Assembly (NCBI GenBank): GCA_900466475.1
Contig: UBMI01000018.1
Span: 187,721-240,132, forward strand
Length of the DNA stretch: 52,412 nt
Reading direction: 5' to 3'
Origin: Hyphomicrobiales bacterium
GTDB taxonomy: Bacteria > Pseudomonadota > Alphaproteobacteria > Rhizobiales > Rhizobiaceae
The notes below the pieces were generated by a model, which saw only the letters and a list, made by a program, of their open reading frames with translations, searched no databases and was not told the origin of the DNA. The translations under genes were made by a program, and so were the position numbers. Positions 33,219 to 41,259 of this stretch are shown here, one piece after another (position 1 is the first letter of the stretch; every line of letters begins with the position of its first letter).

Positions 33219-33402
33219 TGAAACGTTATCATCTATTTTGCATCCAACAAGTGTTTTTATCGATAAACAAACGACAATTTAGTTAAGTCGTTGTCAAAAA
33301 CGATAAAATTGATCTTGTATGATGATTTGGAGCCGGATTTCCCAGGCTGCGCGTACATTCCGCTTTCCGTCGTTGACGCTGGTGGATGGTAGCGTTACCA
33401 TC
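33219..33402. promoter_or_regulatory. Candidate operators between the sugar operon and the IclR gene
   Basis: Three palindromes with a central CG lie in this divergent region. TGAAACGTTATCA (33219-33231) resembles the LacI-family consensus TGAAACGTTTCA. TTTATCGATAAA (33256-33267) is a perfect 12-base palindrome. GATGGTAGCGTTACCATC (33385-33402) has perfect 7-base arms around GCGT and lies 46 bases before the IclR start. In addition AATTTAGTT occurs twice (33211 and 33276) in similar surroundings. LacI-family operators usually have such CG-centred symmetry. The sequences are certain; which regulator uses which is inferred. Confidence 0.5.
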
Positions 33403-33447
33403 TGAATAAACAGCGCCAAGAAAGCTTTATTGCAATGGAGGAGACCT

Positions 33448-34260
33448 ATGGGAGAGCAGGTGGAGGAGAAAAATCTTCACGGGCGCGTACAATCGATCGA
33501 CCGTGCCATGATGCTGCTCGAAGCGATGGGTATGGACGAGCATGGCAACCGTCTGGTCGATCTCGCCAGCCGCACGGGTTTGGCCCCGTCTACGGTCCAT
33601 CGCATTCTGACAACACTGGAGCAATGGCAATTCATCCAGTACAATCCCAACGATCGCATGTGGCATATTGGCCGGCAGGCTTTTGCCATCGGTTCCGTGT
33701 TCACCCGTCAGAGCAATCTTGTTGCGACCGCGCTCCCCTATCTCAGGCGCTTGCGCGATCAGACGCGCGAAACCAGCAATCTCGGCTTCGTTCAGGACGG
33801 TGAGATGGTTTGCGTCGATCGGGTTGAGAGCCGCGATATCACCCGCAGCGTCAGCCGGGTCGGCAGCAGGGTGCCGATGACGGCCTCAGCCATGGGCAAG
33901 GCGATCCTGGCGACATATTCGCAGGAGGATCTGGAGGCGATCCTGTCACGCGAGGGAAGCCGACGCTTCACGGCCAATACGCTCACGCGACAATCGGCTC
34001 TTTGCGCCGATCTCGAAAGAATCCGGGCGGACGGTTATGCGGTCGATGACGAGGAGCTGGTTTCCGGCCTGCGCTGTGTGGCAGCTGCCGTCTATGACCA
34101 TCGCGGCGAGGCGATCTGCGCCATATCGCTGTCGAGCCTCGCGTCGCGGATAACGCCGCAGCGGATTCCAGTGCTCGGGCGCCTGCTCGCTGAGACTTCG
34201 GCGCAGTTGACGGCGGCTCTCAACGGGGAGATGCCGCCTGTCAACGCCATTGCGAGCTGA
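33448..34260 (+). CDS. IclR-family transcriptional regulator
   Basis: This 270-residue regulator has an N-terminal winged helix (SIDRAMMLLEAMG, then LVDLASRTGLAPSTVHRILTTLEQW) and a C-terminal GAF-like effector domain with FVQDGEMVCVDRVES, RVPMTASAMGKAIL, and DDEELVSGLRCVAAAVYD, as is standard for the family. The ATG at 33448 follows GGAGGAG with ideal spacing; a TTG 18 bases earlier is less likely. It is divergent from the sugar operon and convergent with the second GHL6 gene. A TTCCA-N5-TGGAA palindrome upstream of that gene is of the type IclR proteins recognise. Confidence 0.92.
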   Translation: MGEQVEEKNLHGRVQSIDRAMMLLEAMGMDEHGNRLVDLASRTGLAPSTVHRILTTLEQWQFIQYNPNDRMWHIGRQAFAIGSVFTRQSNLVATALPYLRRLRDQTRETSNLGFVQDGEMVCVDRVESRDITRSVSRVGSRVPMTASAMGKAILATYSQEDLEAILSREGSRRFTANTLTRQSALCADLERIRADGYAVDDEELVSGLRCVAAAVYDHRGEAICAISLSSLASRITPQRIPVLGRLLAETSAQLTAALNGEMPPVNAIAS

Positions 34261-34286
34261 CGCGAAACACTCTGCTCGAAATGAAA

Positions 34287-34320
34287 CCGCCGGCTGTTTC
34301 GAGCCGGCGGCTCTCTTTGT
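34287..34320. terminator. Bidirectional terminator between IclR and GHL6 genes
   Basis: A perfect 9-pair stem CCGCCGGCT / AGCCGGCGG (34287-34295 and 34302-34310) with a six-base loop is followed on the plus strand by CTCTCTTT and on the minus strand by TTTCATTT. It sits between two convergent genes and can serve both. Confidence 0.75.
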
Positions 34321-34323
34321 CGG

Positions 34324-36513
34324 TCAGGACCAGTCGACGACGATCACCTCGTGGTCGAGGATCGTGCCGACATCGATGGCGATTTCGCTGCCCTCGTCGG
34401 TGACCTTCACAGTCTTTCCCGCAACCCTGAGATTTGCGTCGGAGGCTGTCTTGCCGCGCGGTTTGCGCAGACGCAGGGTCACCGGACCAATCGGTACGAG
34501 CTCGTTCTGGCGACCCGGCACGCGGGAGACCAGAACGCGGTTGTTGAGGTGAACGATCTGCCGTCTATCCTGCTGATAGAGCACGGCCGTAACAAGACCA
34601 TGCGTGCCTTCCAGCCTCAGCAGCGATCGGTCGGCAAGCATCCAGCGCGCGGCATTGGTAATCAGCCGCGCGTGCTCGAACTGGTCGTCACGTGCATAAC
34701 AACGGTCGAGATCGGCGACGAACCAGACGAATTTTCCGTTGCCGTGTTCGCGGACGGTGATGGCAGGCACATCCGAATAAGGCTGCCGCATCCAGGAGGT
34801 TTCCGGCGGATAGATCGGAAAGTCCGGGATGAAAGTTGCCAGCACCTTGACGTCATCATCGACACTGACGATGGGCAGGTAGCCGCCGAAGGGAAGGGTG
34901 TCGGTTTCGTCAAGACCAGCAAGCACCGGATGCCGGCTTCCGTCAGCTTTCGGCGCGGTCTTGTCCGATGGTCCGTGGACACCGGCGCGCAGTTCAGGCA
35001 AGAGGCGCAGATAAGTGTGACGCGCGCTGGTCTCGATGTCGGGATTGGCGGCCTCGAAGTCACCATGCGCGCCGTTCTTGCGATGGACGCCGAAAAGCTT
35101 TGCAAGGGCAAAGTCCTTTCGGCGGTCGCCATGCTCGCTGTAGAGGCTCGCTTCTGACGAGGCGATCACAGAACCGCCTTGGGCGGCGAAAGCTTCAACG
35201 GCAGCAACCTGCTTGTCCGACATGGCGGCGAGGTTCGGAAGGACAAGTACGCCGAAGCGCCCCGCAGCCTTGCCTATATCGTCGGCATTGACGGGCAGAT
35301 AGGTAATCCCAGCCCGATCGAGCGCCCGTGTCGTGCCCCGATAGGGGTTCATGGTGCGGTCGTTTGCCTTGTCGCGGCCGTGATAGTCGTGGTTGTGCTG
35401 CGACCAGACGACGCCGACATCGGCCTGCGGCTGGCGATTGATCAGAATATCCTGGTTCGCCTCGTGCCATTTGAAGATTGGCTCTGCCGTCCTGTATTGA
35501 CGGCGATCCTCATGTGACGAGCCGATATGATGCCACCAGGGCTGGATGCCACCGGCAAAGCCGGAGGAGGACCACAGGCGCACTTCGGCGGGCGGCATGC
35601 TGGCGAGGCGGAAAGCCGGCGAGCCGAGCTGGTATTGCGGCGTACTCTCGGGGATGAGCTTGTCCCAACCACCAACTTCATGCAACCGCTTGCCGGTTTC
35701 GGTATTGTCCTCGAAACCGTCGACGAGGTTTCTGCGCTGATGGTCGAGCATGACGATCGGGCTGCGGGCAAGGATTTCCTTGAGATCGATGAAGCGATTG
35801 CCGTTGTTGAGGATATCGCCGCTGATCATGCCCATCCAGCAGCAGTCCTTGCCGCCGACTGCGGTGGTGACCTTGTTGTTGAATTCCCAGAGGTCAGTGC
35901 GTCGCTTGTAGTTCCACTGGATCCAGCGGCGATAGTTTTCGTCAGCCCAGTCATGGCGGCGGGGCAGGTCCACGGCCGACCATGCGAAGAACTGCTCGGT
36001 GCAATGCCGGCAATAGCAGATGTTCTTGCGCGGTATGCCGGCCCAGCTGTTGTCGGCGAAACCGTCTGGCATTGTGCGTTCGATGATCTCGCGCATGATG
36101 TCAGGCAGATATTCGCTGTAGTAGGGCGAGTTGATGCAGGTGACGTATTTGTCAGCCTGACGGTAGGGCTTGCCGTCGATATCGAGGCAGATCCAGTCCG
36201 GATGGGCACGATAGAAGTCTTCCGCGACGCGGTTTGAATCCATGCGCGCGATCACCTTCAGACCCTCCTCGCGTGCGGCCTTGACGATCTCGCCGTAGAG
36301 GTCGCGCTCTCCGAGCGTTACCGCCTTGTGATGCAGGGGAAATTTCGTCGGGTAATAGCTGACAATGCCGCCGGCATTGATGATAACGCCTTGAACGCGC
36401 GTCTTGCGCCAGTGCTCCCGCCACCAGGTGTCGTCGTAGCGCTCGGGGTCGATTTCAACCAGATTGGTCTGTCCCCATCGCAGCGCCGTGCGGTACCAAG
36501 GTTCCGATCCCAT
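34324..36513 (-). CDS. GHL6-type putative glycoside hydrolase with trimerization-like domain (second copy)
   Basis: This 729-residue protein is a distant relative of the one at 28028-30079: both have a SYYPTK motif after a GG or HG turn (INAGGIVSYYPTKFPLHHKA near residue 55), a substrate-barrel region and then a trimerisation-like domain (FGVLVLPNLAAMSDKQVAAVEAFAAQGGSVIASSEASL). It has NICYCRHCTEQF with a CxxC pair near 185 and PSDKTAPKADG further on. The ATG at 36513 follows GTGGAAA; the open frame begins 54 bases earlier. It is likely a cytoplasmic glycosidase acting on the same imported sugar, or on a second linkage of it. Substrate unknown. Confidence 0.75.
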   Translation of the reverse strand: MGSEPWYRTALRWGQTNLVEIDPERYDDTWWREHWRKTRVQGVIINAGGIVSYYPTKFPLHHKAVTLGERDLYGEIVKAAREEGLKVIARMDSNRVAEDFYRAHPDWICLDIDGKPYRQADKYVTCINSPYYSEYLPDIMREIIERTMPDGFADNSWAGIPRKNICYCRHCTEQFFAWSAVDLPRRHDWADENYRRWIQWNYKRRTDLWEFNNKVTTAVGGKDCCWMGMISGDILNNGNRFIDLKEILARSPIVMLDHQRRNLVDGFEDNTETGKRLHEVGGWDKLIPESTPQYQLGSPAFRLASMPPAEVRLWSSSGFAGGIQPWWHHIGSSHEDRRQYRTAEPIFKWHEANQDILINRQPQADVGVVWSQHNHDYHGRDKANDRTMNPYRGTTRALDRAGITYLPVNADDIGKAAGRFGVLVLPNLAAMSDKQVAAVEAFAAQGGSVIASSEASLYSEHGDRRKDFALAKLFGVHRKNGAHGDFEAANPDIETSARHTYLRLLPELRAGVHGPSDKTAPKADGSRHPVLAGLDETDTLPFGGYLPIVSVDDDVKVLATFIPDFPIYPPETSWMRQPYSDVPAITVREHGNGKFVWFVADLDRCYARDDQFEHARLITNAARWMLADRSLLRLEGTHGLVTAVLYQQDRRQIVHLNNRVLVSRVPGRQNELVPIGPVTLRLRKPRGKTASDANLRVAGKTVKVTDEGSEIAIDVGTILDHEVIVVDWS

Positions 36514-36530
36514 GACTATTTCCACCCTTG

Positions 36531-36609
36531 TTTCAGTTGTTTGCCCCGCAAAACTAACTGAAAGCATTGTTTAGTCGCCGACTATTCCCGGAAATTCCAC
36601 GATGTGGAA
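36531..36609. promoter_or_regulatory. Palindromes upstream of the second GHL6 gene
   Basis: Three inverted repeats are packed here. TTTCAGTTGTTTGC (36531-36544) pairs with GCAAAACTAACTGAAA (36548-36563) except for two one-base gaps. TAGTCG-C-CGACTA (36572-36584) and TTCCAC-GAT-GTGGAA (36595-36609) are perfect. The last has the TTCCA...TGGAA half-sites common in IclR-type operators and lies about 85 bases before the start codon. Confidence 0.45.
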
Positions 36610-36767
36610 AATCCCGGCAAAGCGCTCGATGGTCATCCGGAATGTTGGCGCTTTATCCTAATAGCGGAAGTACGATCTACCGTGTCGGCAAAGGCTAGAG
36701 CGGTAATGCCAAGGGTAGGGACGGGCTGTGCCCTATGTGCTTGCTAGATTCCGTCGAGCGTGAGCGA

Positions 36768-36845
36768 TCAGGCTTTCGTTTGCCACCAGACGAGTGCAAA
36801 CGATGCAAAGGCAAAGGTGGTTGCGAGAAGGGTCTGATGGTCCAT
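36768..36845 (-). CDS. Possible 25-residue single-helix membrane peptide
   Basis: A short open frame starts with ATG after AAGGACAG at suitable spacing and encodes a hydrophobic peptide: a polar start (MDHQT), about 16 mostly apolar residues (LLATTFAFASFALVWW), then a charged end (QTKA). This is the usual layout of small membrane proteins. It is too short for homology judgement. No promoter boxes are clear. It could be chance, but the good ribosome binding site and helix composition make it worth listing. Confidence 0.35.
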   Translation of the reverse strand: MDHQTLLATTFAFASFALVWWQTKA

Positions 36846-37191
36846 GACACTGTCCTTGTTGAAGCCGCACCATAATGCGGAGGCGGCGAAGAGGTTCCGC
36901 ATGATCCGCGCGCCGCGACCACGCAGTAGGCACCTACATCTCTTGCGAAATTCGTGTGACGGCAGCGATGCCGGAGCTGATTGAAGACAATGGATCCGCT
37001 CAAGCTATGGCGATCTGAACTTCGCTGACGACCGGCTGGCGCCCAAAAGCTTGCGTTAAATTCAAGGCAGATGCCGATCATCGCGATTTCGTGATCGCGG
37101 CCCTGGCAATAAGAGCATGCGTCGCCGTTGTCGACGCGCGTTGGCGCACCATCTGGCTCATCCGGATAGCATCAACACCGGAGGGACGACG

Positions 37192-37485
37192 ATGACAGAC
37201 AGGGAAGACCGTATCAGGCAGCGCGCCTATGAAATCTGGGAACAGGAAGGCCGTCCGCAGGGCGAGGATATGAGACACTGGCTTCAGGCGTTTCAGGAGA
37301 TCAGCGCGAGCGTAGACGCAAACAGCCAGCCGGCCAGGAAACCACGCGCAAAGAAGGCCACGGCCACCGACAAGACGGCAAAGCCAAAGGTCGCAAGCAA
37401 ATCCAAAGGCGGCGCCCAGAGCGTTCCGACGACAACACCGCCGCCGAAAGCTGCCAAGCCCGCCGGTGGTGTCACCAAACACTGA
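37192..37485 (+). CDS. DUF2934 domain protein with Lys/Ala/Pro-rich tail
   Basis: This 97-residue protein has an N-terminal DUF2934 domain (DRIRQRAYEIWEQEGRPQGED, then MRHWLQA, residues 4-35), found in many rhizobial small proteins. A low-complexity tail rich in Lys, Ala, Pro and Thr (about 50-97) is probably disordered and basic. GGAGGG precedes the ATG at 37192; the frame is open to 37117 without a site. The function is unknown; relatives are often stress-associated. It is a single-gene unit. Confidence 0.85.
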   Translation: MTDREDRIRQRAYEIWEQEGRPQGEDMRHWLQAFQEISASVDANSQPARKPRAKKATATDKTAKPKVASKSKGGAQSVPTTTPPPKAAKPAGGVTKH

Positions 37486-37520
37486 TGGGGTTTTGGGTCG
37501 TGTTGCCATGGAGCCGATAT

Positions 37521-37550
37521 AAACGAAAAGGGCGCCTTGATCGGCGCCCT
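37521..37550 (-). terminator. Terminator of the glycosyltransferase operon
   Basis: On the minus strand AGGGCGCC-GATCAA-GGCGCCCT forms a perfect 8-pair stem with a six-base loop, followed by TTTTCGTTT. It lies about 90 bases after the end of the GT8 gene and would also halt leftward reading into the DUF2934 gene. Confidence 0.75.
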
Positions 37551-37638
37551 GCAATCGTCTGTCGCTTTTTCATGGCCGCCGTGCCCCCTCGGAGCGGCCC
37601 GACGTTTCGGAACACGCCCCGCCCACCTGGTGCGCCGG

Positions 37639-38325
37639 TCAACCGCGCTGTTGGACGTGCAGCATGCGCTCGCGCGTTGCGAACCATTCCTCGGCGTAAT
37701 CGTCGTTCCTGTACTCGTCGAAATAGGGGCCGCCATCTGTGAAATGCACGATCTTCGCGTCATCGCGCTTGTCATATTCGTTGACGAGATAGTTCCAGGT
37801 GACGGGCAGTTCGCCGATCAGATCGTCGCCGTCGAGCCACTTGAACTGGTGCAACTGCAGCCCGGTTGCGGTGTTGACATAATCAGGTGTCAGCGCCTTG
37901 CATTTCGCGTTGTTGAAGAGGATGAGGCTCGACCAGTTCTTCTTTTCGTATTTCGTCTGCACCTGGCCGAGAAACTTCGTTTCGACCTTCGGCTGGTAAT
38001 CGTGCTTCACGCACATGACGGAATAGCGCTCATCGCGCAGCGCCCAGAGCTCGGCAATATCAGTGCGCGCAAGCATGTCGCAATCCATGAACAGGCTCCA
38101 TCCCTCATACTGGCTGAGATAGGGCGTCAGGAAGCGCGAGAAGGAGAACTCGGTCGACTGCAGTGCGTTGCGCTCACGCGTGAATATGTTTGCGACATTG
38201 TGCAGGTAGATCGGCGTGATCCTCACGGGTACGCTCGATTTTTCCAGTATGCTTTGCGACAGCACGTGATGGGCAACGACTTCCTTTGAATCGAAACCAA
38301 CATAGATGTTGACGATATCGGTCAT
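37639..38325 (-). CDS. Glycosyltransferase, GT8-like
   Basis: This 228-residue protein has a GT-A-type glycosyltransferase fold: an N-terminal nucleotide-binding region (IVNIYVGFDSKE, then SQSILEKSSVPVRITPIYL), a metal/nucleotide-binding DCD motif at 81-83 (SLFMDCDMLA), and GPYFDEYRNDDYAEEWF near the end. AGGAGA precedes the ATG at 38325; an earlier frame start lacks one. It follows the larger glycosyltransferase by 35 bases and is probably co-transcribed. It has no signal peptide and probably acts at the cytoplasmic face on a surface polysaccharide or glycolipid. Acceptor and sugar are unknown. Confidence 0.88.
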   Translation of the reverse strand: MTDIVNIYVGFDSKEVVAHHVLSQSILEKSSVPVRITPIYLHNVANIFTRERNALQSTEFSFSRFLTPYLSQYEGWSLFMDCDMLARTDIAELWALRDERYSVMCVKHDYQPKVETKFLGQVQTKYEKKNWSSLILFNNAKCKALTPDYVNTATGLQLHQFKWLDGDDLIGELPVTWNYLVNEYDKRDDAKIVHFTDGGPYFDEYRNDDYAEEWFATRERMLHVQQRG

Positions 38326-38360
38326 ATCAATTTCTCCTTGGCACAAATCAGTGATTGCAT

Positions 38361-40157
38361 TCAGGAAGCTTGCTTCTTCTGGCGGTCAAGCGCGCGCTGC
38401 TTGCGGGTCTTTGGCCGCGCCTTGCGGAACGCCTGATCGAGAGCCCGCTGCCATTTGGTGAGTGACATCAGGCCGTCGATGAGGGTCAGCGCATGATCAA
38501 GCCGCGTGGAGAATGCATCGTTGACCGCGCCCTGGATCTCCTCGAATTTCGCATCAGGAAAATGCCGGGTCAGAAGATCGAAGCGGGACGGCCTGGCGTG
38601 TTCAGCGCTGGTGATGAGGCCCCTTTGCGCCAGAAGCCTGAAATAGATCCGTTCGAATGTCCAGTCATGAACGTCGAAGACTTTCCAGCGCGCACTCCTT
38701 TTCCCGGAAAATCCCGCGAGCACGATCTTCGGCGTCAGCTGAAGCTCCCGCATCCACGCAACCAGCGCAAAGCCGCTCGTCGGGATTTTATCCGGCGGAT
38801 AGTGGCCCGACATCAGCGTCTCGAGATCACCGTACATGACCGTCGCACCGTTGAATGCGGCAACGGGACTGAAGCGCTCTTCGGGTGCGGTGCGGATATT
38901 CAGAATGCCGAGGAACTTTTCCGAGGTGAAGAATTTCAGGACATCATCCACCTCCCGCCGATGGACGATATTGGCGCCCATCATGCCGCTGCGCGCCACA
39001 AGAATGGCATGTCCGGGGAAACTGCTGTCGAGGACCTTGTAGACCTTGTTGAAGAAGACGAACAAGGTATCGCCGGGAAACTCCGTCCTCATCGACTGCG
39101 GATCGAGCGCCTCGCTATTGGCGACCAGAACGATGTGCGAATAGCGATTGAAGAATGCGCGCCAGGCATCGGCGCTCTGCGTTTGAAAAACGTGGCTTCC
39201 TGAATTTTCGGGTCCGGGATTCCTGTCGACCATTGGGACGCCCTCACTCGCGCCAAAGTATGTCTTCAGTTGTTGGGAGCGGTTCATCGCGCCGGCACGC
39301 TTGCCGAACGCAAGAAGATAATCGGCCGCCTTTCGGGATGGACTGCGACGGCTGACAAATCCCGACCACGGTGTTTTCGAAAGCATGTTCGAATAGATCT
39401 CAGCATAGGCCGACTGCCCCGTCTGCACCGAAGGGTGCCACGGCTTGCGACGTCCGGTGAAATGCAGCAGCGCAGGATTGCGGATATAGGGCATGGTCCC
39501 GGTCTGGGTATTCCATCGGTTGTCGAGCCGCTGCCACGTCCCATGAAAGGCAATATTGAGAATATCCTGGTCGTTGGAGGCGAAGGATCGTCCCGATCTC
39601 AGCAGCGAACGCGCCGTCTCGAAAAAGTCGCCGGCCCGGATGGCGGCGCAATCCATGAGAAAGACCCCGGCATTGAAGTATCCCGCTCCCCGGTCGAGGC
39701 CGAGCTCGCGCTCCCGCTGTCCGATCTTGTCGGGGAAGGCAACGACGTAGTCATCAACGGCACCGATCGCCTTGCCGTTGAGATCGACATCGAAGAGTGG
39801 ATCGATATTGCCGACGGCCAATATATCCGCATCGAGGTAAAGAACCCGCTCCAGGTTCTCGTCCATCAGCTTGTCGAGATAGAGGCGCGCAAGCGTCGAC
39901 TTGTGCCAGCGGCCTGCCGTCTCGGGCGTATCGGTGGGAAAAGTGAAGTCGACGACGTCGATATTGATTCCGTTGGCCATGTTGAAGGTCGCAACGCCAG
40001 CCTTCTGGTCCTCGGGCAAATCGATGCCGACGATCACCAGTTTGATATCGTTCTTTTGACTGTTGCGTACGACTGACAAGAGTGTGCAGCATGCGGCCGG
40101 AAGCATCCGCGCATCCGTGAACACGTATATGGCCTTGCTATGTATGCCAACCGACAT
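38361..40157 (-). CDS. Two-domain glycosyltransferase: GT8 domain plus C-terminal sialyltransferase-like domain
   Basis: This 598-residue protein has an N-terminal GT8 domain (about 8-290) with the DAD motif at 109-111 (RVLYLDADILAVGNIDPLFD), AGYFNAGVFLMD, NDQDILN and HFTGRRKPWHP, as in LgtC-type galactosyltransferases. After a linker, a second domain (about 335-510) begins SHIVLVANSEAL and contains FFNKVYKVLDSSFPGHAILVARSG and PTSGFALVAWMRELQLTP followed by IVLAGFSG and VHDWTFER. That arrangement recalls the S-motif of GT29 sialyltransferase-like enzymes. The C-terminus is basic. I take the ATG at 40157, preceded by GGGGGCGGG, over an earlier TTG. It probably adds two sugars in sequence to a surface glycan. 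The first domain is certain; the second is an inference. Confidence 0.85.
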   Translation of the reverse strand: MSVGIHSKAIYVFTDARMLPAACCTLLSVVRNSQKNDIKLVIVGIDLPEDQKAGVATFNMANGINIDVVDFTFPTDTPETAGRWHKSTLARLYLDKLMDENLERVLYLDADILAVGNIDPLFDVDLNGKAIGAVDDYVVAFPDKIGQRERELGLDRGAGYFNAGVFLMDCAAIRAGDFFETARSLLRSGRSFASNDQDILNIAFHGTWQRLDNRWNTQTGTMPYIRNPALLHFTGRRKPWHPSVQTGQSAYAEIYSNMLSKTPWSGFVSRRSPSRKAADYLLAFGKRAGAMNRSQQLKTYFGASEGVPMVDRNPGPENSGSHVFQTQSADAWRAFFNRYSHIVLVANSEALDPQSMRTEFPGDTLFVFFNKVYKVLDSSFPGHAILVARSGMMGANIVHRREVDDVLKFFTSEKFLGILNIRTAPEERFSPVAAFNGATVMYGDLETLMSGHYPPDKIPTSGFALVAWMRELQLTPKIVLAGFSGKRSARWKVFDVHDWTFERIYFRLLAQRGLITSAEHARPSRFDLLTRHFPDAKFEEIQGAVNDAFSTRLDHALTLIDGLMSLTKWQRALDQAFRKARPKTRKQRALDRQKKQAS

Positions 40158-40491
40158 CCCGCCCCCTGGGAAATGCAATATTGAGCGACGACAGAATCCT
40201 GAATGAGCTCGTTACTAAATGAAGATTCAGGAAAATCCTACCGCACTCAACCGCGCAGACGGTGAAACATCGTGGACAAGCGAGTTTTGTCAATGCCATC
40301 AGGGGTTTTTACTTTTTCGGCAGTCGCCGCAGTGTCAACGACGAACCGACGCGGCGAGGAACGCCCGCCCGTGGCGTTCAGCAAACCTCGCCGGCCGGAT
40401 CTCGGCTGCCAGATCGAAGCGGCGCCGGCTTTTGTGGAGACGCCGGGGGACACCCCGGATAGTTCTCGGCCCGCCAGGGGTAATCCGTTGG
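40158..40491. other. Intergenic region before the glycosyltransferase operon; no gene seen
   Basis: About 330 bases. On the minus strand TTGACA (40288-40293) lies about 130 bases before the glycosyltransferase start, but a matching -10 box is poor. A GC-rich hairpin CCGGGG-GACA-CCCCGG (40443-40458) follows the RraA gene without a T run, so it is a weak terminator candidate. Confidence 0.4.
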
Positions 40492-41238
40492 CTAAGTTGT
40501 TCTGAGGCGGTTTGTTTTGCGCCACTCTTCGTATTCTCCGCGGGCATCGTCATGCAGCGGATAGTAACGCTGCAACGACCCGCCCTCCATGAGCTTCAGC
40601 CGAGAGAACTCCTCCCAGTCGTGATGCTTTTGCGACTCTTCGATTACTTGCGAGGCCATAGCAACTGGAAGAACCACCACCCCATCATCGTCGGCGACGA
40701 TGATGTCGCCTGGGATGACCGTGACACCGCCGCAGGCAATCGGAACGTTGACGGCATTCGGATAGATGCTGGTCTGCACGTGGTAGTTGGGCGTCCACCC
40801 GCGCAGCCAGAGGGCGAGATCAAGCTTTTCGACATTGGGCCGATCGCGCATGCAGCCGTCGATGACAATGCCGGCGCCGCCTCTGCCTTTGAAATAGGTC
40901 GACATCATATCGCCGAAGACGCCAGAGCTCATGTCACCGCGCGCGTCGACCACGACCACATCGCCCTCCTGCGCGTGATAGAGCACGTGCCGGTGCAACT
41001 GCGTCTCGGGATCGGCATATTCTCCCTCGTTGAAAAGGTCCGGCCGCTGCGGCAGGAACTGAAGAGTGAGGGCCGGGCCGACGATCGACTTCCCGCGGCT
41101 CTGCGATACGGGACCAACCATGTGCGGATTGCGGAAGCCCATGTGGCCGAGCGTACCGGCAATGGTCGCGGCGCCGATCTCCTTCAGCGCGTCGATCAGC
41201 TCTTTGGGCGGTCGCGTAATATCGGGCGTATGGGTCAT
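40492..41238 (-). CDS. RraA / HMG-aldolase-type family protein
   Basis: This 248-residue protein belongs to the RraA-like family, which includes RNase E inhibitors and 4-hydroxy-4-methyl-2-oxoglutarate or oxaloacetate lyases. It has the fold signs VGPALTLQFLP, GDVVVVDARGDMSSGVFGDMM (residues 92-112), GIVIDGCMRDRPNV (123-136, with the Arg-Asp pair R131-D132 of the lyase type) and IVADDDGVVVLPVAMA. The extra C-terminal 40 residues are longer than RraA proper. It sits in an acid-sugar catabolic operon 21 bases after a dehydratase-like enzyme gene, so a class II pyruvate aldolase role on a 2-keto-3-deoxy acid is plausible. GGAGCC precedes the ATG. Confidence 0.88.
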   Translation of the reverse strand: MTHTPDITRPPKELIDALKEIGAATIAGTLGHMGFRNPHMVGPVSQSRGKSIVGPALTLQFLPQRPDLFNEGEYADPETQLHRHVLYHAQEGDVVVVDARGDMSSGVFGDMMSTYFKGRGGAGIVIDGCMRDRPNVEKLDLALWLRGWTPNYHVQTSIYPNAVNVPIACGGVTVIPGDIIVADDDGVVVLPVAMASQVIEESQKHHDWEEFSRLKLMEGGSLQRYYPLHDDARGEYEEWRKTNRLRTT

Positions 41239-41259
41239 TTTAGGCTCCGGTGGATGAAA

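Larger units (their letters stand above)
36514..37191. other. Long intergenic region holding a small frame and palindromes
   Basis: About 680 bases separate the second GHL6 gene and the DUF2934 gene. It contains the palindromes at 36531-36609, the small open frame at 36768-36845 and a hairpin CGCGAT-TTCGTG-ATCGCG at 37082-37099 before the DUF2934 gene. A longer open frame on the minus strand (36695-37081) looks like coincidence. Confidence 0.4.

Noticed and set aside
36695..37081. A 128-residue minus-strand frame in the long intergenic region
   Set aside because: Arg/Ser/His-rich without domain; the small hydrophobic frame inside the region has a better ribosome binding site.
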